From assembly GCA_016893485.2 (NCBI GenBank), contig JAFEKX020000001.1, positions 2,170,001 to 2,234,000 on the forward strand: a stretch of 64,000 nucleotides of DNA, in the 5' to 3' direction. Position numbers and translations under genes: made by a program. Below, one piece after another: positions 49,396 through 59,037 of this stretch. The stretch is from Streptomyces sp. P3 (GTDB lineage: Bacteria > Actinomycetota > Actinomycetes > Streptomycetales > Streptomycetaceae). Below the pieces are notes generated by a model, which was not told the origin of the DNA, made no database searches, and saw only the letters and a list, made by a program, of their open reading frames with translations. The stretch's first letter is position 1. Each line of letters opens with the position of its first letter.

Positions 49396-50944
49396 GTGAC
49401 CACAACCGCCCCCTCCGACCTACGCCCCGATCCCCCGCACTCCCCCCACCTCCGAGGACGGCTCCCGCGGAGTTCGGCTACCGCCAGGAACTGCACCGCA
49501 GCCTCGGCCGGTACGCGTCCTTCGCCGCCGGTTTCTCCTTCATCTCCGTACTGACGACCGTCTTCCAGTTCTTCGCCTTCGGGTACGCGTTCGGCGGCCC
49601 GGTCTTCTTCTGGGCCTGGCCGGTGGTGCTGGCCGGCCAGTTGCTGGTGGCGGCGTGCTTCGCGGAACTGGCCGCGCGGTACCCGATCTCGGGCGCGATC
49701 TACCAGTGGTCGTCCCGCCTCTCGAACGCGACCTTCGGGTGGTTCGCGGGCTGGATCATGGTGATAGGCCAGATAGTCGTGGTCGCAGCGGCGGCCTTGG
49801 CCCTGCAAATGGTCCTGCCGGCGATCTGGTCGGGCTTCCAGCTGGTGGGCGGCGACCCGGCGCCCACCTCACCGGACGGCGCGGCCAACGCGGCGGTCCT
49901 GGGCGTGATCCTGCTGGTCCTGACGACACTGGTGAACATCCTCGACAACCGCGTGATGTCGGTGATCAACCGGGTCGGCGTGACGGCGGAGATCATCGGC
50001 GCGATCCTGATCGTCGTCCTCCTCCTGACCCACTCGAACCGCACGCCGAGCATCACCTTCCACACGACCGGCAGCCTGGAGGGCGGACTGCTCGGCGCAC
50101 TGCTGGTGGGCTCGTTCACGGCGGCGTACGTGATGATCGGCTTCGACAGCGCGGGCGAGATGAGCGAGGAGACCCACAACCCCGCCGCACCGCGCCCCGC
50201 ACGATCCTCACCGCGCTCACCGCCGCGGGCCTCCTCGGCGGCCTGATCATCCTCGGCGGCCTCCTCGCCGCCCCCAGCCTGACCGACGGCCACCTGGGCG
50301 TGGACGGCCTCAGCTACGTCCTCACCAGCAGCCTCGGCGACGGCGTCGGCAAGGCCCTGCTGGCGGACGTGGTGGTGGCGATAGCCGTGGCGACGCTGGC
50401 CATCCAGACGGCGGCCTGCCGCATGCTCTTCTCGATGGCCCGGGACTCCCAACTCCCCTTCTCCGCCCGCCTGTCCAAGGTCAATCCCCGCACCGGCATG
50501 CCCACCGCCCCCGCCCTCACCGTGGGCACCCTCGCCGCCGCCCTGCTCCTCCTCAACTTCGCCTCCCCGGACGCCTTCCTCGCCATCGGCACCACCTGCA
50601 TCGTGATGCTCTACCTCGCCTACGCGATGGTGACGGGCCCCCTGCTCCTCCGCCGCGTACGCGGGGAGTTCACGGTGCAGGGCACGGACGAAACGGGCGC
50701 CCGCCTCTTCTCCCTGGGCCGCTGGGGAACACCGGTAAACGCCCTGGCCCTCCTCTACGGCCTCGTCATGACGGTCAACCTGGCCTGGCCGCGGGCCGCC
50801 GTGTACGACCCGGCGGGCGGGCACTGGTACTTCCAGTGGTTCACGGTGCTGTTCCTGGTGGTCACGCTGGCGGCCGGCTTCGGGTACCGGGCCTACCGCA
50901 CCCGTACGGCGACGGCCCGGGCTCCCGAGGGAGTCCCCGCCTGA
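49396..50944 (+). CDS. APC-superfamily permease, likely guanidine/urea-regulon transporter
   Basis: About 516 residues, 12 helices. YRQELHRSLGRYASFAAGFSFISVLTTVFQFFAFGYAFGGPVFFWAWPVV, AELAARYPISGAIYQWSSRL, VMIGFDSAGEMSEETHNP (APC motif), CRMLFSMARDSQLPFSARLSKVNPRTGMPTAPALTV. Such amino-acid/choline-like permeases often accompany urea-carboxylase clusters. It shares its upstream palindrome with the carboxylase operon. GTG 49396; breaks near 49455 and near 50200. Confidence 0.85.
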
Positions 50945-50968
50945 CCCGACCGCCTACCCTTGATCGCA

Positions 50969-51919
50969 ATGACCCGAAAACGCCGTATCCCGCCCTCCCC
51001 GCTCCCCCAACGCGACGGAGTCGACCCGGTGCGGGTCCGGCTGCCCCGGAGGGTTCCTGGGCCACCGTCCGCGAGTACCTGGTGGACCGGCTCTCCGGGG
51101 GCGGGGGACGGGGTCGTCGAGCAGATGATGGACGACGGGCTGGTCGTCGGGGTGGACGGGGAGAGTGTGGCCGGGCTGGCGTACGAGCCCGGGATGTTCG
51201 TCTGGTTCCACCGGGAGTTGCCGGTCGAAGTGCCGGTGCCGTTCACCGTGGACGTGGTGTACCGGGACGAGCACATCGTCGTCGCCGACAAGCCGCACTT
51301 TCTGGCGACCACCCCGCGCGGGAGCCATGTCGTCGAGACGGCGTTGGCGCGGCTGCGGCGGGAGTTGGGGATCCCGGAACTCGGAGCCGCGCACCGGCTC
51401 GACCGACTCACCGCCGGGCTCGTGCTGTTCACCGTGCGGCCCGGTGAACGGGGCGCGTACCAGGCGCTGTTCAGGGAGAAGCGGGTGCGGAAGGAGTACG
51501 AGGCGGTCGCGTCGTACGATCCCGGGCTCGTCCTTCCTACGACCGTGCGCAGCCGCATCCTCAAGGAGCGCGGGGTGATGGCCGCCCAGCAGGTCCCCGG
51601 CGAGGTCAATGCCGTCAGCCGGATCGAGCTGGAGGAAGAGCGGGGGGACGGACTTGCCCGGTACCGGCTGGTGCCCAGTACCGGGCAGACGCATCAACTC
51701 CGGGTCCACATGAACGCGTTGGGCGTGCCCATCCTCGGCGATCCGCTCTACCCCGTGGTCCACGACCCCGTGCCGGACGGTGACTTCCGGCGCCCGCTCC
51801 AACTGGTGGCGCGGGCACTGGAGTTCACCGATCCGGTCACGGGGGCGGAGCACCGGTTCCGGAGCGGGCGGGTGCTGGAGGCGTGGTCCTCGTACGGGGA
51901 ATGGGCCACCGGACGTTGA
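50969..51919 (+). CDS. RluA-family pseudouridine synthase
   Basis: About 317 residues. Catalytic Asp motif in GAAHRLDRLTAGLVLFTV, VVYRDEHIVVADKPHFLATTPRG, YRLVPSTGQTHQLRVHMNALGVPILGDPLYP. It isomerises uridine in rRNA or tRNA; target unknown. Frame breaks near 51055 and 51095 make the N-terminus look split. Convergent with the P450 gene. Confidence 0.9.
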   Translation: MTRKRRIPPSPLPQRDGVDPVRVRLPRRVPGPPSASTWWTGSPGAGDGVVEQMMDDGLVVGVDGESVAGLAYEPGMFVWFHRELPVEVPVPFTVDVVYRDEHIVVADKPHFLATTPRGSHVVETALARLRRELGIPELGAAHRLDRLTAGLVLFTVRPGERGAYQALFREKRVRKEYEAVASYDPGLVLPTTVRSRILKERGVMAAQQVPGEVNAVSRIELEEERGDGLARYRLVPSTGQTHQLRVHMNALGVPILGDPLYPVVHDPVPDGDFRRPLQLVARALEFTDPVTGAEHRFRSGRVLEAWSSYGEWATGR

Positions 51920-51953
51920 TTCGGGTCAGCCGATCCAGCCCCTCCGGCTCCGC

Positions 51954-53445
51954 TCAGTAGCCCCGCCACCACCTCAGGAACCGCTGCCACGCGCCCAGTT
52001 GGACGACCGGCTCCGGCGTCGCGGGCGCCTCCGGTGGAGTCGTCACCTCGACGGGCCGCGGGATCGCCGCCGACGTCGGCTGCGGATCGGGCGTCATACC
52101 GACGTGCCAGGCGTGGCGCGGTTGCGGCACCGCCGCGTGGCCGGGCTTCTCCGAGACGTCCTGCTGCGGCTTCGGGGCGAACTGCACCGGGAGCTCCACC
52201 AGGTGGCGGGAGGCGATGGACGCCGTCCAGCTCAACTCGTCCTCGTCGCAGTCGAGTTCGATGTCCGGCAGTCGCATCAGCAGCGCGTCCACCCCGGTGT
52301 CGGCGATGGCGCGGCCGATGTCCTGGCCGGGGCACTCGTGCGGGCCGCCGCCGAAGGCCAGGTGGGAACGGTTGCCCATCATGTTGGCCTTGAGGTCGGG
52401 ACGCACCCGGGGATCGACGTTGCCCGGCGCCGGCGCGAAGAGCAGTCCGTCGCCCTTGCGGATGCGCTGACCGCCCAACTCCGTGTCCTGCTTGGCGAAG
52501 TAGGCGAACACCGTGCTGAACGGCGGCTCGTCCCACAGGGACTGCTCGACCGCCTCCGGCACGGTCATCTGCCCGCCGTTGAGCTGGGCGCGGAAGCGCG
52601 GGTCGGTGATGACCATGCGCAGCGCGTTGGCGAGGAGGTTGGTGGTGGCCTCGTAGGCGGCGAAGAGGACGAGCCGCAGGTGCTCCCTGACCTCGTCGTC
52701 GGTCAGTCCTGCCGGGTGCAGGACGAGGTGGCTGGTGAAGTCGTCAGCGGGTTCGGCCCGGCGCAGCGCGGTGAGCCGGGTCAGGGCGTCCATGACGTAC
52801 TGGTGGCTGGTGATGGCGGTCTCGGTGCCCTTGAGGGCGTCGCGGGCCGCCTCCACCATCTGCTCGTTGTACTCGTCGGGCATGCCGAGGATCTCGCACA
52901 GCACGGCCATCGGCAGGTGCTCGCAGAACTGGCCGACGAGTTCGGCGTGCCCCTCCTCGCAGAAGGAGTTGGCGAGGATCTGCGTGTAGCGGTTGATGTG
53001 CCGGCGGATGCCGCGCGGGTCGATGGTCGACATGGCGCCGGTGACCGCGCCGCGCAGCCGCAGGTGTTCGTCGCCCTCGGCGTGCGAGGCGATGGGCTGC
53101 CAGGCGATGTGCGGCATCAGGGGGTGGTCGGGCTTGACCATGCCCTCGCGCAACGGCGTCCAGATCCGGCTGTCCCGGCTGAACTGCGAGGGCGTCCGCA
53201 CCATGTGCAGGTTCTCGGTGTGGCCGAGGACGACCCAGATCGGTACGTCGTCATGGAGCAGCACCGGTGCCACGGGCCCGTGTTCGAGGCGCAGTTTCTC
53301 GTAGAGGGCGCCCAGGTCCGCCGCCTCGGCGCCGTACAGCCGGTGCAGTCCCCGGGCCCCTGTCCGTGTGCGGGGCAGCCGGGGGCGGGCCGAGCCGGCG
53401 GTCGTCCGTATCGGTCAGTGCGTGGTGTTCAGGCGTCACGGTCAT
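51954..53445 (-). CDS. CYP157-like cytochrome P450 of the conservon, no ExxR motif
   Basis: About 497 residues. Heme-binding loop HLAFGGGPHECPGQDIGRAIAD with the Cys ligand; I-helix-like region LVLFAAYEATTNLLANAL; K-helix reads PEAVEQSLWDEPP, so the usual ExxR is EQSLW. Loss of ExxR is a published feature of the CYP157 family found with conservons. A Pro-rich tail ends LRWWRGY. Start ATG 53445; frame breaks near 53330. Last gene after cvnA-D, like rarE in S. griseus. Confidence 0.87.
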
Positions 53446-53492
53446 CGCTCCGGGAGCTGAAGTGGTTCCGGTGTCGGGGGAGTTGGGCGGGG

Positions 53493-54115
53493 TCAGGTCA
53501 GTGAGCCCGTCATCGCCAGGGAGTGCAGGAAGCGCATCAGGGTCATCAGGACGTCCCGGCTGGAGGCGCGGCGGCGCGCGTCGCACTCCACGATGGGGAT
53601 GTCCGGCGACAGGTCGAGCGCCGTACGCAGGTCTTCCACGGGGTAACGGGGGCCGTCCGGGAAGGAGTTGACGGCGATCACGAACGGCACCCCGCGCTCC
53701 TCGAGCCGTCCTATGACGTCGAAGCTGACTTCGAGGCGGCGGGTGTCGATCAGCACCACCGCGCCGAGCGCGCCCTCGAACAGCCCGTTCCACAGGAACC
53801 AGAAGCGTTCCTGGCCGGGGTGCCGAAGAGGTACAGCACCAGTTGCTCGGTGATGCTGATGCGGCCGAAGTCCATCGCGACCGTGGTGGCCGTCTTGGTG
53901 TCCGAGCCGTAGTTGTCGTCGACGCCGACGCCGGCCTGCGTCATGGTCTCCTCGGTCGTCAGCGGCCTGATCTCGCTGACCGAACCGACCATGGTCGTCT
54001 TGCCGACCCCGAAGCCGCCGACGATCACGATCTTCACCGCGGCCTGGGCCGTCTGCGGCGGGAGATGGTCCTCGGTCCGCGGACCCGTGATGGTGTCAGA
54101 GCTTTTGAAGTCCAT
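53493..54115 (-). CDS. cvnD: CvnD, conservon small GTPase-like protein
   Basis: About 207 residues. P-loop VIVGGFGVGKTTMVGSVSEI, switch-like TTVAMDFGRI, LYLFGTPGQERFWFLWNGLFEGALGAVVLIDTRRLEVSFDVIGRLEERGVPFVIAVNSFPDG. MglA/Ras-like GTPase partner of CvnB roadblock protein. Starts 3 bp after cvnC. Frame breaks near 53825. Confidence 0.92.
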
Positions 54116-54118
54116 GCA

Positions 54119-54498
54119 TCACCGCTTCGAGGAGGGAACGGTCGGGAGCGCCTGGCGGACGATCGGGGCGCGCGCCTGCACCAGTTCGGCCGTCAGCAGC
54201 TCGGTGAGCAGGACGGTCACCACGCTGTACGGCAGGTTGAGATAGGCCGACAGCTCGGCCACGGACAGGGGGCGATACAGAGCCGGAGCAGGGCCGCCTG
54301 TTCCGGGGTGGCCGACTGCGGCGCGTCGGAACGCGCCACGATCAGCGTGACCAGGTCGAGTTCGGCCCGGTCGCCGTCCTCGGTCGCGCCGGTGAGCACG
54401 TAGAGGCGTTCCGGGATCTTTCCTTCGCCCTGCTTCTTGGCGGGCTCGGGCGGCGGCCCATCCTTCGGATGTCGCCGCTGGCGTTGCGGAGGAGTCAT
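54119..54498 (-). CDS. cvnC: CvnC, DUF742 protein
   Basis: About 126 residues with DUF742 pattern: IPERLYVLTGATEDGDRAELDLVTLIV, TPEQAALLRLC, LSVAELSAYLNLPYSVVTVLLTELLTAELVQARAPI. Winged-helix-like partner of conservons. ATG 54498 overlaps the cvnB stop (ATGA). Frame breaks near 54285. Confidence 0.9.
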
Positions 54499-54902
54499 AC
54501 GGTCTGCCCGTTGCGCCTCGGCGGGCTGGTGAGGTGGGCGCCGATTCTGACGACGAGGTCACGCATGCGGTTGCTCATCAGGCCGGGTTCGGCGACCACG
54601 TCGGACAGCACCGCGAGATAGGCGTTGGCGCCCGCGGCCATCAGGTAGAAGTAGCCGCCGTTGATCTCGATGATGACCATCTTCATCCGGCCGTCGCTGC
54701 CGGGAATCTCGGAGGCGACGGCGCCCGCCAGGCTCTGCAGTCCGGCGCAGGCCGCGGCGACGCGGTCGGCGGCGTCGGGGTCGCCGCCGTAGCGGGCGAT
54801 GCGCAGCCCGTCGGCGGAGAGGACCACGATCTGCTGGATGCCGGGCACGCCGTCGGCGAGATCCTTCAGCATCCAGTCGAAGTTGGCTCGCTGCTGGATC
54901 AC
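54495..54902 (-). CDS. cvnB: CvnB, roadblock/LC7 protein
   Basis: 135 residues, intact: FDWMLKDLADGVPGIQQIVVLSADGLRIARYGG, CAGLQSLAGAVASEI, MVIIEINGGYFYLMAAGANAYLAVLS. Roadblock fold, GAP-like partner of CvnD. GTG start at 54902 overlaps the cvnA stop by 4 bp. Confidence 0.95.
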   Translation of the reverse strand: MIQQRANFDWMLKDLADGVPGIQQIVVLSADGLRIARYGGDPDAADRVAAACAGLQSLAGAVASEIPGSDGRMKMVIIEINGGYFYLMAAGANAYLAVLSDVVAEPGLMSNRMRDLVVRIGAHLTSPPRRNGQTV

Positions 54903-56484
54903 TTGAGGTTCCCCTCGTCGTCGGCCTCGACTCGGGCCGGCTCGGTCTTCTGGGTGAAAGCGGTCGGGTCCGGGTCACCCTTGAGGCCTTCCATGAACGC
55001 CTCGACCCACAGGCCCGGTTCGGGTTCGTCCTTCTTCTCCGGCTCGGGCTCGGGCACGCCCCAGGCGGAGCGGGCCTCCCGTGCGGCGGCCTCGGCGCGC
55101 TCGGCGGCGGCCTGTTCGGCGTACCGCTGGGCGAGCGGGACCTTGACCCGGCTGCGGCGCTGCGGCAGACCGCCCGCCGTCCATTCGGTGACCTCGGGAA
55201 CCTCGTCCTCCATGCTCACCGAGGCCGGGATGCGCGGGCTGGTGGGACGGCGCCGCTTGACCGTGCGCTTGGGGCCGTCGACGGCGCCGAGTTCGGCCTT
55301 GGGCATGGCGGTGGCGCCGATGCCGTGGGCGAGTCCGGGTGCGGTGCCGGGCGTGAGCATCTCGCTGGGCACGATGAGGACGGCGCGGACGCCGCCGTAG
55401 GCCGACGCGCGCAGCGAGATCTGCATGTTGTACGTCGCGCAGAGCCGGCCGACGACCTGGAGGCCCAGGCGCGGGCTCTCGCCGAGGTCCTGGAGGTCGG
55501 TGCCGGCCTTGGCGCGCTCCAGCATGCCCTCGGCGCGGGCCCGTGACTCCTCGCTGAGGCTGACGCCGCCGTCCTCGATCTCGATGGCGACACCGGTCTG
55601 CACCTCCACGGCGGTGACGTGCACCTTGGTCTGCGGGGGCGAGTAACGCGTGGCGTTGTCGAGGAGTTCGGCCGCCGCGTGGATGACCGGCTCGACGGAG
55701 ATGCCGCGGATGTTGACCTTGGCGATGGAGTGCAGCTCGATGCGCCGGTACTCCAGGATGCGGGACATGGCGCCGCGCAACACGCTGTACAGCGGCACCG
55801 GTTCGGGCCACTGGCGGCCGGGGCGGCCACCGCCGAGCACCGAGATGGAGTCGGCGAGACGGCCGATCAGCGCGGTGCCGTGGTCGATGCGCAGGAGGTC
55901 GTCGAAGACCTCGGGGTTGCGGCCGTGGTCCTCCTCCATCTCCCGGAGTTCCTTGGCCTGTTGGTGGACGATGGCCTGGACGCGGCGGGCGATGCTGACG
56001 AAGGAGCGCTGCGCGGAGTCACGCATGTTCTCCTCGCGCTCCACGATCTTGAGCACGGTCATCAGCAAGTCGCGCTGCGGCTGGGGAAGTTGCCGCCAGT
56101 CGGGATCGGTGTCGACGACTTGGCGAATCACCTCTCCGGGGATTCTCCGCTGCTGAGCCGGTGGAGCGTGGCGGGGAGGATCTCCTTGCCGAGGCGCACC
56201 ATCTCGTGTGTCTGGTCGGCGAGCCGCCGTTCCAGATACGCGGTGTGACGGGCGTGTTCGGCGCGCAGGTCCCGCAGGTTGCGCCCGCGTCGTACCGCTT
56301 CGGCCGCCGTGACGATCACCAGGAGTGTGGCGACGGCTCCGCACCAGCCGACGGCGATCCGGGCCGGCCCGGCCACCAGGGCGACGGCGGCCCCGGTCGC
56401 TGCGGCCATCACTATGGCAGGCGGCAACAGCACGCGCGCGTAGGGAAGTTCACGGCCACCGGGAGGCGATTGAACACTCACCAT
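54899..56484 (-). CDS. cvnA: CvnA, conservon sensor histidine-kinase-like protein
   Basis: About 528 residues. Two membrane helices near the start (VLLPPAIVMAAATGAAVALVAG and AVGWCGAVATLLVIVTAAEAV), a cytoplasmic helical dimer region (FVSIARRVQAIVHQQAKELREME), and HATPase (PVIHAAAELLDNATRYSPPQTKVHVTA, IEIEDGGVSLSEESRARA, SPRLGLQVVGRLCATYNM). A long acidic/Pro tail follows. In conservons CvnA receives signals and recruits CvnB-D. By synteny this is cvn9/rarA of S. coelicolor (my recollection). Frame breaks near 56135. Confidence 0.92.
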
Positions 56485-56742
56485 GTATGCCCTCTAAGAC
56501 AGGTCGGCTGGGGATCAGGGGTAGCTCTGGGGGAGCTTCTGTATCTTTTGCATGTTTGGGAACAAGCGCACGAATACAGCCCAACTCGGTGCGCTGCGGG
56601 CGAGCTTAGTCCGACCGGATCATCGCTGTGTCATATTCAGCAAGCGCCTGAAAAGGGACAGGGAAGGGGAGTACCCTCAGCTCATTTGCACGCTGTGGCT
56701 TCATTCGTACACAGCGAGTGACGACGAACGGGGCACGAAAAT
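56485..56742. other. Conservon upstream region, no gene seen
   Basis: About 260 bp of lower GC than its surroundings ahead of cvnA. Probably holds the conservon promoter; I see no clear -10/-35 pair and no open frame with family patterns. Confidence 0.4.
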
Positions 56743-56762
56743 CACTCACCGTAATGAGTGAA
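56743..56762 (-). terminator. TetR-gene terminator
   Basis: TCACTCA (56743-56749) and TGAGTGA (56756-56762) form a perfect 7-bp stem; on the minus strand it is followed by TTTTCG, 15 bp after the TetR stop. Confidence 0.65.
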
Positions 56763-56776
56763 GCTCCCGTTCCGGC

Positions 56777-57415
56777 TCAGACTCCGGCGATGCGCAGCGC
56801 GGCGTCGGCCGTGGCCTCGGCGAAGGCGGACACCGGCCGCTCGGGATCGGAGCGGTGCACGAGGATGACACCCTCGATCAGCCCGAAGACCAGATCCGTG
56901 CGGAGCTCCAACTCGCTCTTGGCGAGCGCCCCGCCCGCGGCGGTCGCGGCGATCAACTGCCGGTAGGCGTCCTTGAGTTCCGCGCGCACCGCGTGGAAGC
57001 CGGCGAACCGCTCGGCGCGCACTTCGGGCAGCAGATACAGCCCGCCGAGGTTGTGCGGACCCCCCCCGCACAGCAGCTCGACGTCGGTGCGGCACAGCTC
57101 CCACAGCCTGCCCTCGGCCGGGGTGGCGTCGTCCGCGAGGAGTTCGCGCGCGCAGGCCAGCGAGGGCGTGACCGTGGACTCCAGCAGGTCCGCGAGCAGT
57201 TCCTCCTTGCCGGAGACGTAGTGGTACATCGACGCCTGCCGCATGCCCGCGCGCTCGGCGACGGCCCGGGTCGTGGTGGCCGCGTAGCCGCGCGTGGTGA
57301 ACAACTCCGCGGCTGCGGCGAGGAGTTCGGCGCGCGGCGTCAGCCCGCTGTCCGGCCGCTGGTCGGCTCGCGGCCTGCCGACCCTTCGGCCGCCCTGCGC
57401 ACCCGGTGTCCCCAT
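56777..57415 (-). CDS. TetR-family regulator of guanidine/urea carboxylase operon
   Basis: 212 residues, intact. Basic N-terminus (GGRRVGRPRADQRP), TetR HTH (PRAELLAAAAELFTTRGYAATTTRAVAERAGMRQASMYHYVSGKEELLADLLESTV), and a helical effector domain ending SDPERPVSAFAEATADAALRIAGV. ATG 57415 chosen before the HTH. Divergent from the DUF1989-carboxylase operon, with a 22-bp palindrome between. Effector unknown; guanidine, carboxyguanidine or urea are candidates. Confidence 0.9.
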   Translation of the reverse strand: MGTPGAQGGRRVGRPRADQRPDSGLTPRAELLAAAAELFTTRGYAATTTRAVAERAGMRQASMYHYVSGKEELLADLLESTVTPSLACARELLADDATPAEGRLWELCRTDVELLCGGGPHNLGGLYLLPEVRAERFAGFHAVRAELKDAYRQLIAATAAGGALAKSELELRTDLVFGLIEGVILVHRSDPERPVSAFAEATADAALRIAGV

Positions 57416-57537
57416 GCGTTCGATCCTCGCACACGGCCCCGCACCACGACCGTCCACCGGACCGCCCGTGATCTTCGTGAGGGCTCGGTAACCGAGCGGC
57501 AACACCCGGGCAACCCCGATGACCCGCCCGCCTCCTA

Positions 57538-57559
57538 ATTTCTGTCGGGCGACAGAAAT
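57538..57559. promoter_or_regulatory. Perfect palindromic operator of the TetR regulon
   Basis: Arms ATTTCTGTCG and CGACAGAAAT around a 2-bp centre, 41 bp before the first gene of the carboxylase operon. A near copy lies before the APC permease at 49322-49343. Confidence 0.75.
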
Positions 57560-57599
57560 GCCGTACGACCGAGACGTCCCCCAGCCGGAGGTCCCCGCG

Positions 57600-58423
57600 A
57601 TGGCGACAGCGACCACTTACGGAGCCCGCGACCACGCCCGCGCCCAACAGGGCAGCCGGGCCGAGGCGATGCCCGTCGTCCCGGCCGGCGACTGGCCTGC
57701 TCCGCCCTGCGAGGCGGGCCACCTGGTGTGGGCCGAGACCGTCGCGGGCGGCAACTACACCCACCGCGTCCTCGCCCGGGGCACCGAACTCCGCCTGACC
57801 GACCTGCGCGGCGACGCCTGCGCCCACCTGCTCCTGTACGCGGCCGACCGCCCCTGGGAGCGGCTGAACGTCGCCGACACGGTCAAGGTCCAGTGGAACG
57901 CCTACCTCGGCGAGGGCCGGCTCCTCCTCTCCGACCAGGGCCGCGTCCTCGCCTCCCTGATCGCCGACACCTCCGGCCGCCACGACGCGCTGTGCGGCAC
58001 CTCCACCCTGGTCCGCAACACCGAGCGCTACGGCGACGGCACCCGCAGTCCGACTCCCCTTCCGGACGGGAGCTGTTCAAGCTCGCCGCCGCCAAGAACG
58101 GCCTGGAACCACGGGACTTGCCACCCTCGCTCTCCTTCTTCCAGGGCGTCGAGGTCCGCGACGACGGCTCCCTCGACTTCACCGGCTCGACCGGCCCCGG
58201 CGGCAGCGTGACCCTGCGCGCCGAACAGGACGTGACGGTGCTGCTCGCGAACGTCCCGCACCCGGCCGACCCGCGCGACGACTACGTCAACTCCCCGCTG
58301 GAGGTGCTGGCTTGGCGCGCCGCGGCCACCAAGCCCGGCGACCCGCTGTGGGAGGCGACACCCGAAGGCCGCCGCGCCTTCCTCAACACCGCCGAATTCC
58401 TCGCCGCGAGGGGGCTCGCATGA
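57600..58423 (+). CDS. DUF1989 protein UAAP1-type (carboxyguanidine deiminase subunit)
   Basis: About 274 residues. DUF1989 core: [91 protein letters not shown], then [29 protein letters not shown]. Formerly urea-amidolyase-associated protein 1; such pairs have been shown to be carboxyguanidine deiminase (CgdAB). Good GGAGG before ATG 57600. Frame breaks near 58060. Stop overlaps the next gene (ATGA). Confidence 0.88.
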
Positions 58424-59037
58424 GCACGACCGTCGTTCCCGCCCGCGCCGCCTGGTCGGCCGTCGTCCGCACCGGCGAGACCCTCACGATCACCGACCTG
58501 CACGGCAACCAGGCCGTCGACTTCCTCGTCTACGACGCCCACGACACGTCGATCCGCTACAGCGCCCCCGACACCATCCAGGCACGGGGCAACCTCTTCC
58601 TGACCACCGGCAGCGTGCTGATGTCCAACGAGCACACCCCGCTGATGACGGTCACCGCCGACGAGGTCGGCCGGCACGACACGGTCGGCGGCGCCTGCTC
58701 CAAGGAGTCCAACACCCTGCGCTACGGCCATCACACCTGGTCGCAGCACGCGTGCGTGGACAACTTCCTCGCCGAGGGCGCCAAGTACGGCCTCGGGAAA
58801 AGGGACTTGGTCTCCAACATCAACTGGTACATGAACGTGCCGGTCGAGAAGGACGGCACCCTCGGCATCGTCGACGGCCTCTCCGCCCCCGGCCTCGAGC
58901 TGACCCTGCGCGCCGAACGCGACGTCCTTGTCCTGGTCTCCAACTGCCCCCAGATCAACAACCCTTGCAACGGCTTCGAGCCGACGGCGGTCGCCATGAC
59001 GATCGTCGAGACCGCCTCCCAAGGGGTTGCCGGATGA
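58420..59037 (+). CDS. DUF1989 protein UAAP2-type (carboxyguanidine deiminase subunit)
   Basis: 205 residues, intact: [103 protein letters not shown], plus [17 protein letters not shown]. Cys, His and Asp residues are conserved as in the metal site of the family. Coupled on both sides by overlapping stop/start codons. Confidence 0.9.
   Translation: MSTTVVPARAAWSAVVRTGETLTITDLHGNQAVDFLVYDAHDTSIRYSAPDTIQARGNLFLTTGSVLMSNEHTPLMTVTADEVGRHDTVGGACSKESNTLRYGHHTWSQHACVDNFLAEGAKYGLGKRDLVSNINWYMNVPVEKDGTLGIVDGLSAPGLELTLRAERDVLVLVSNCPQINNPCNGFEPTAVAMTIVETASQGVAG

Noticed and set aside
57416..57599. Guanidine-I (ykkC) riboswitch
   Set aside because: I could not see its conserved elements by eye; the region is short and occupied by the palindrome. 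A covariance search would decide.
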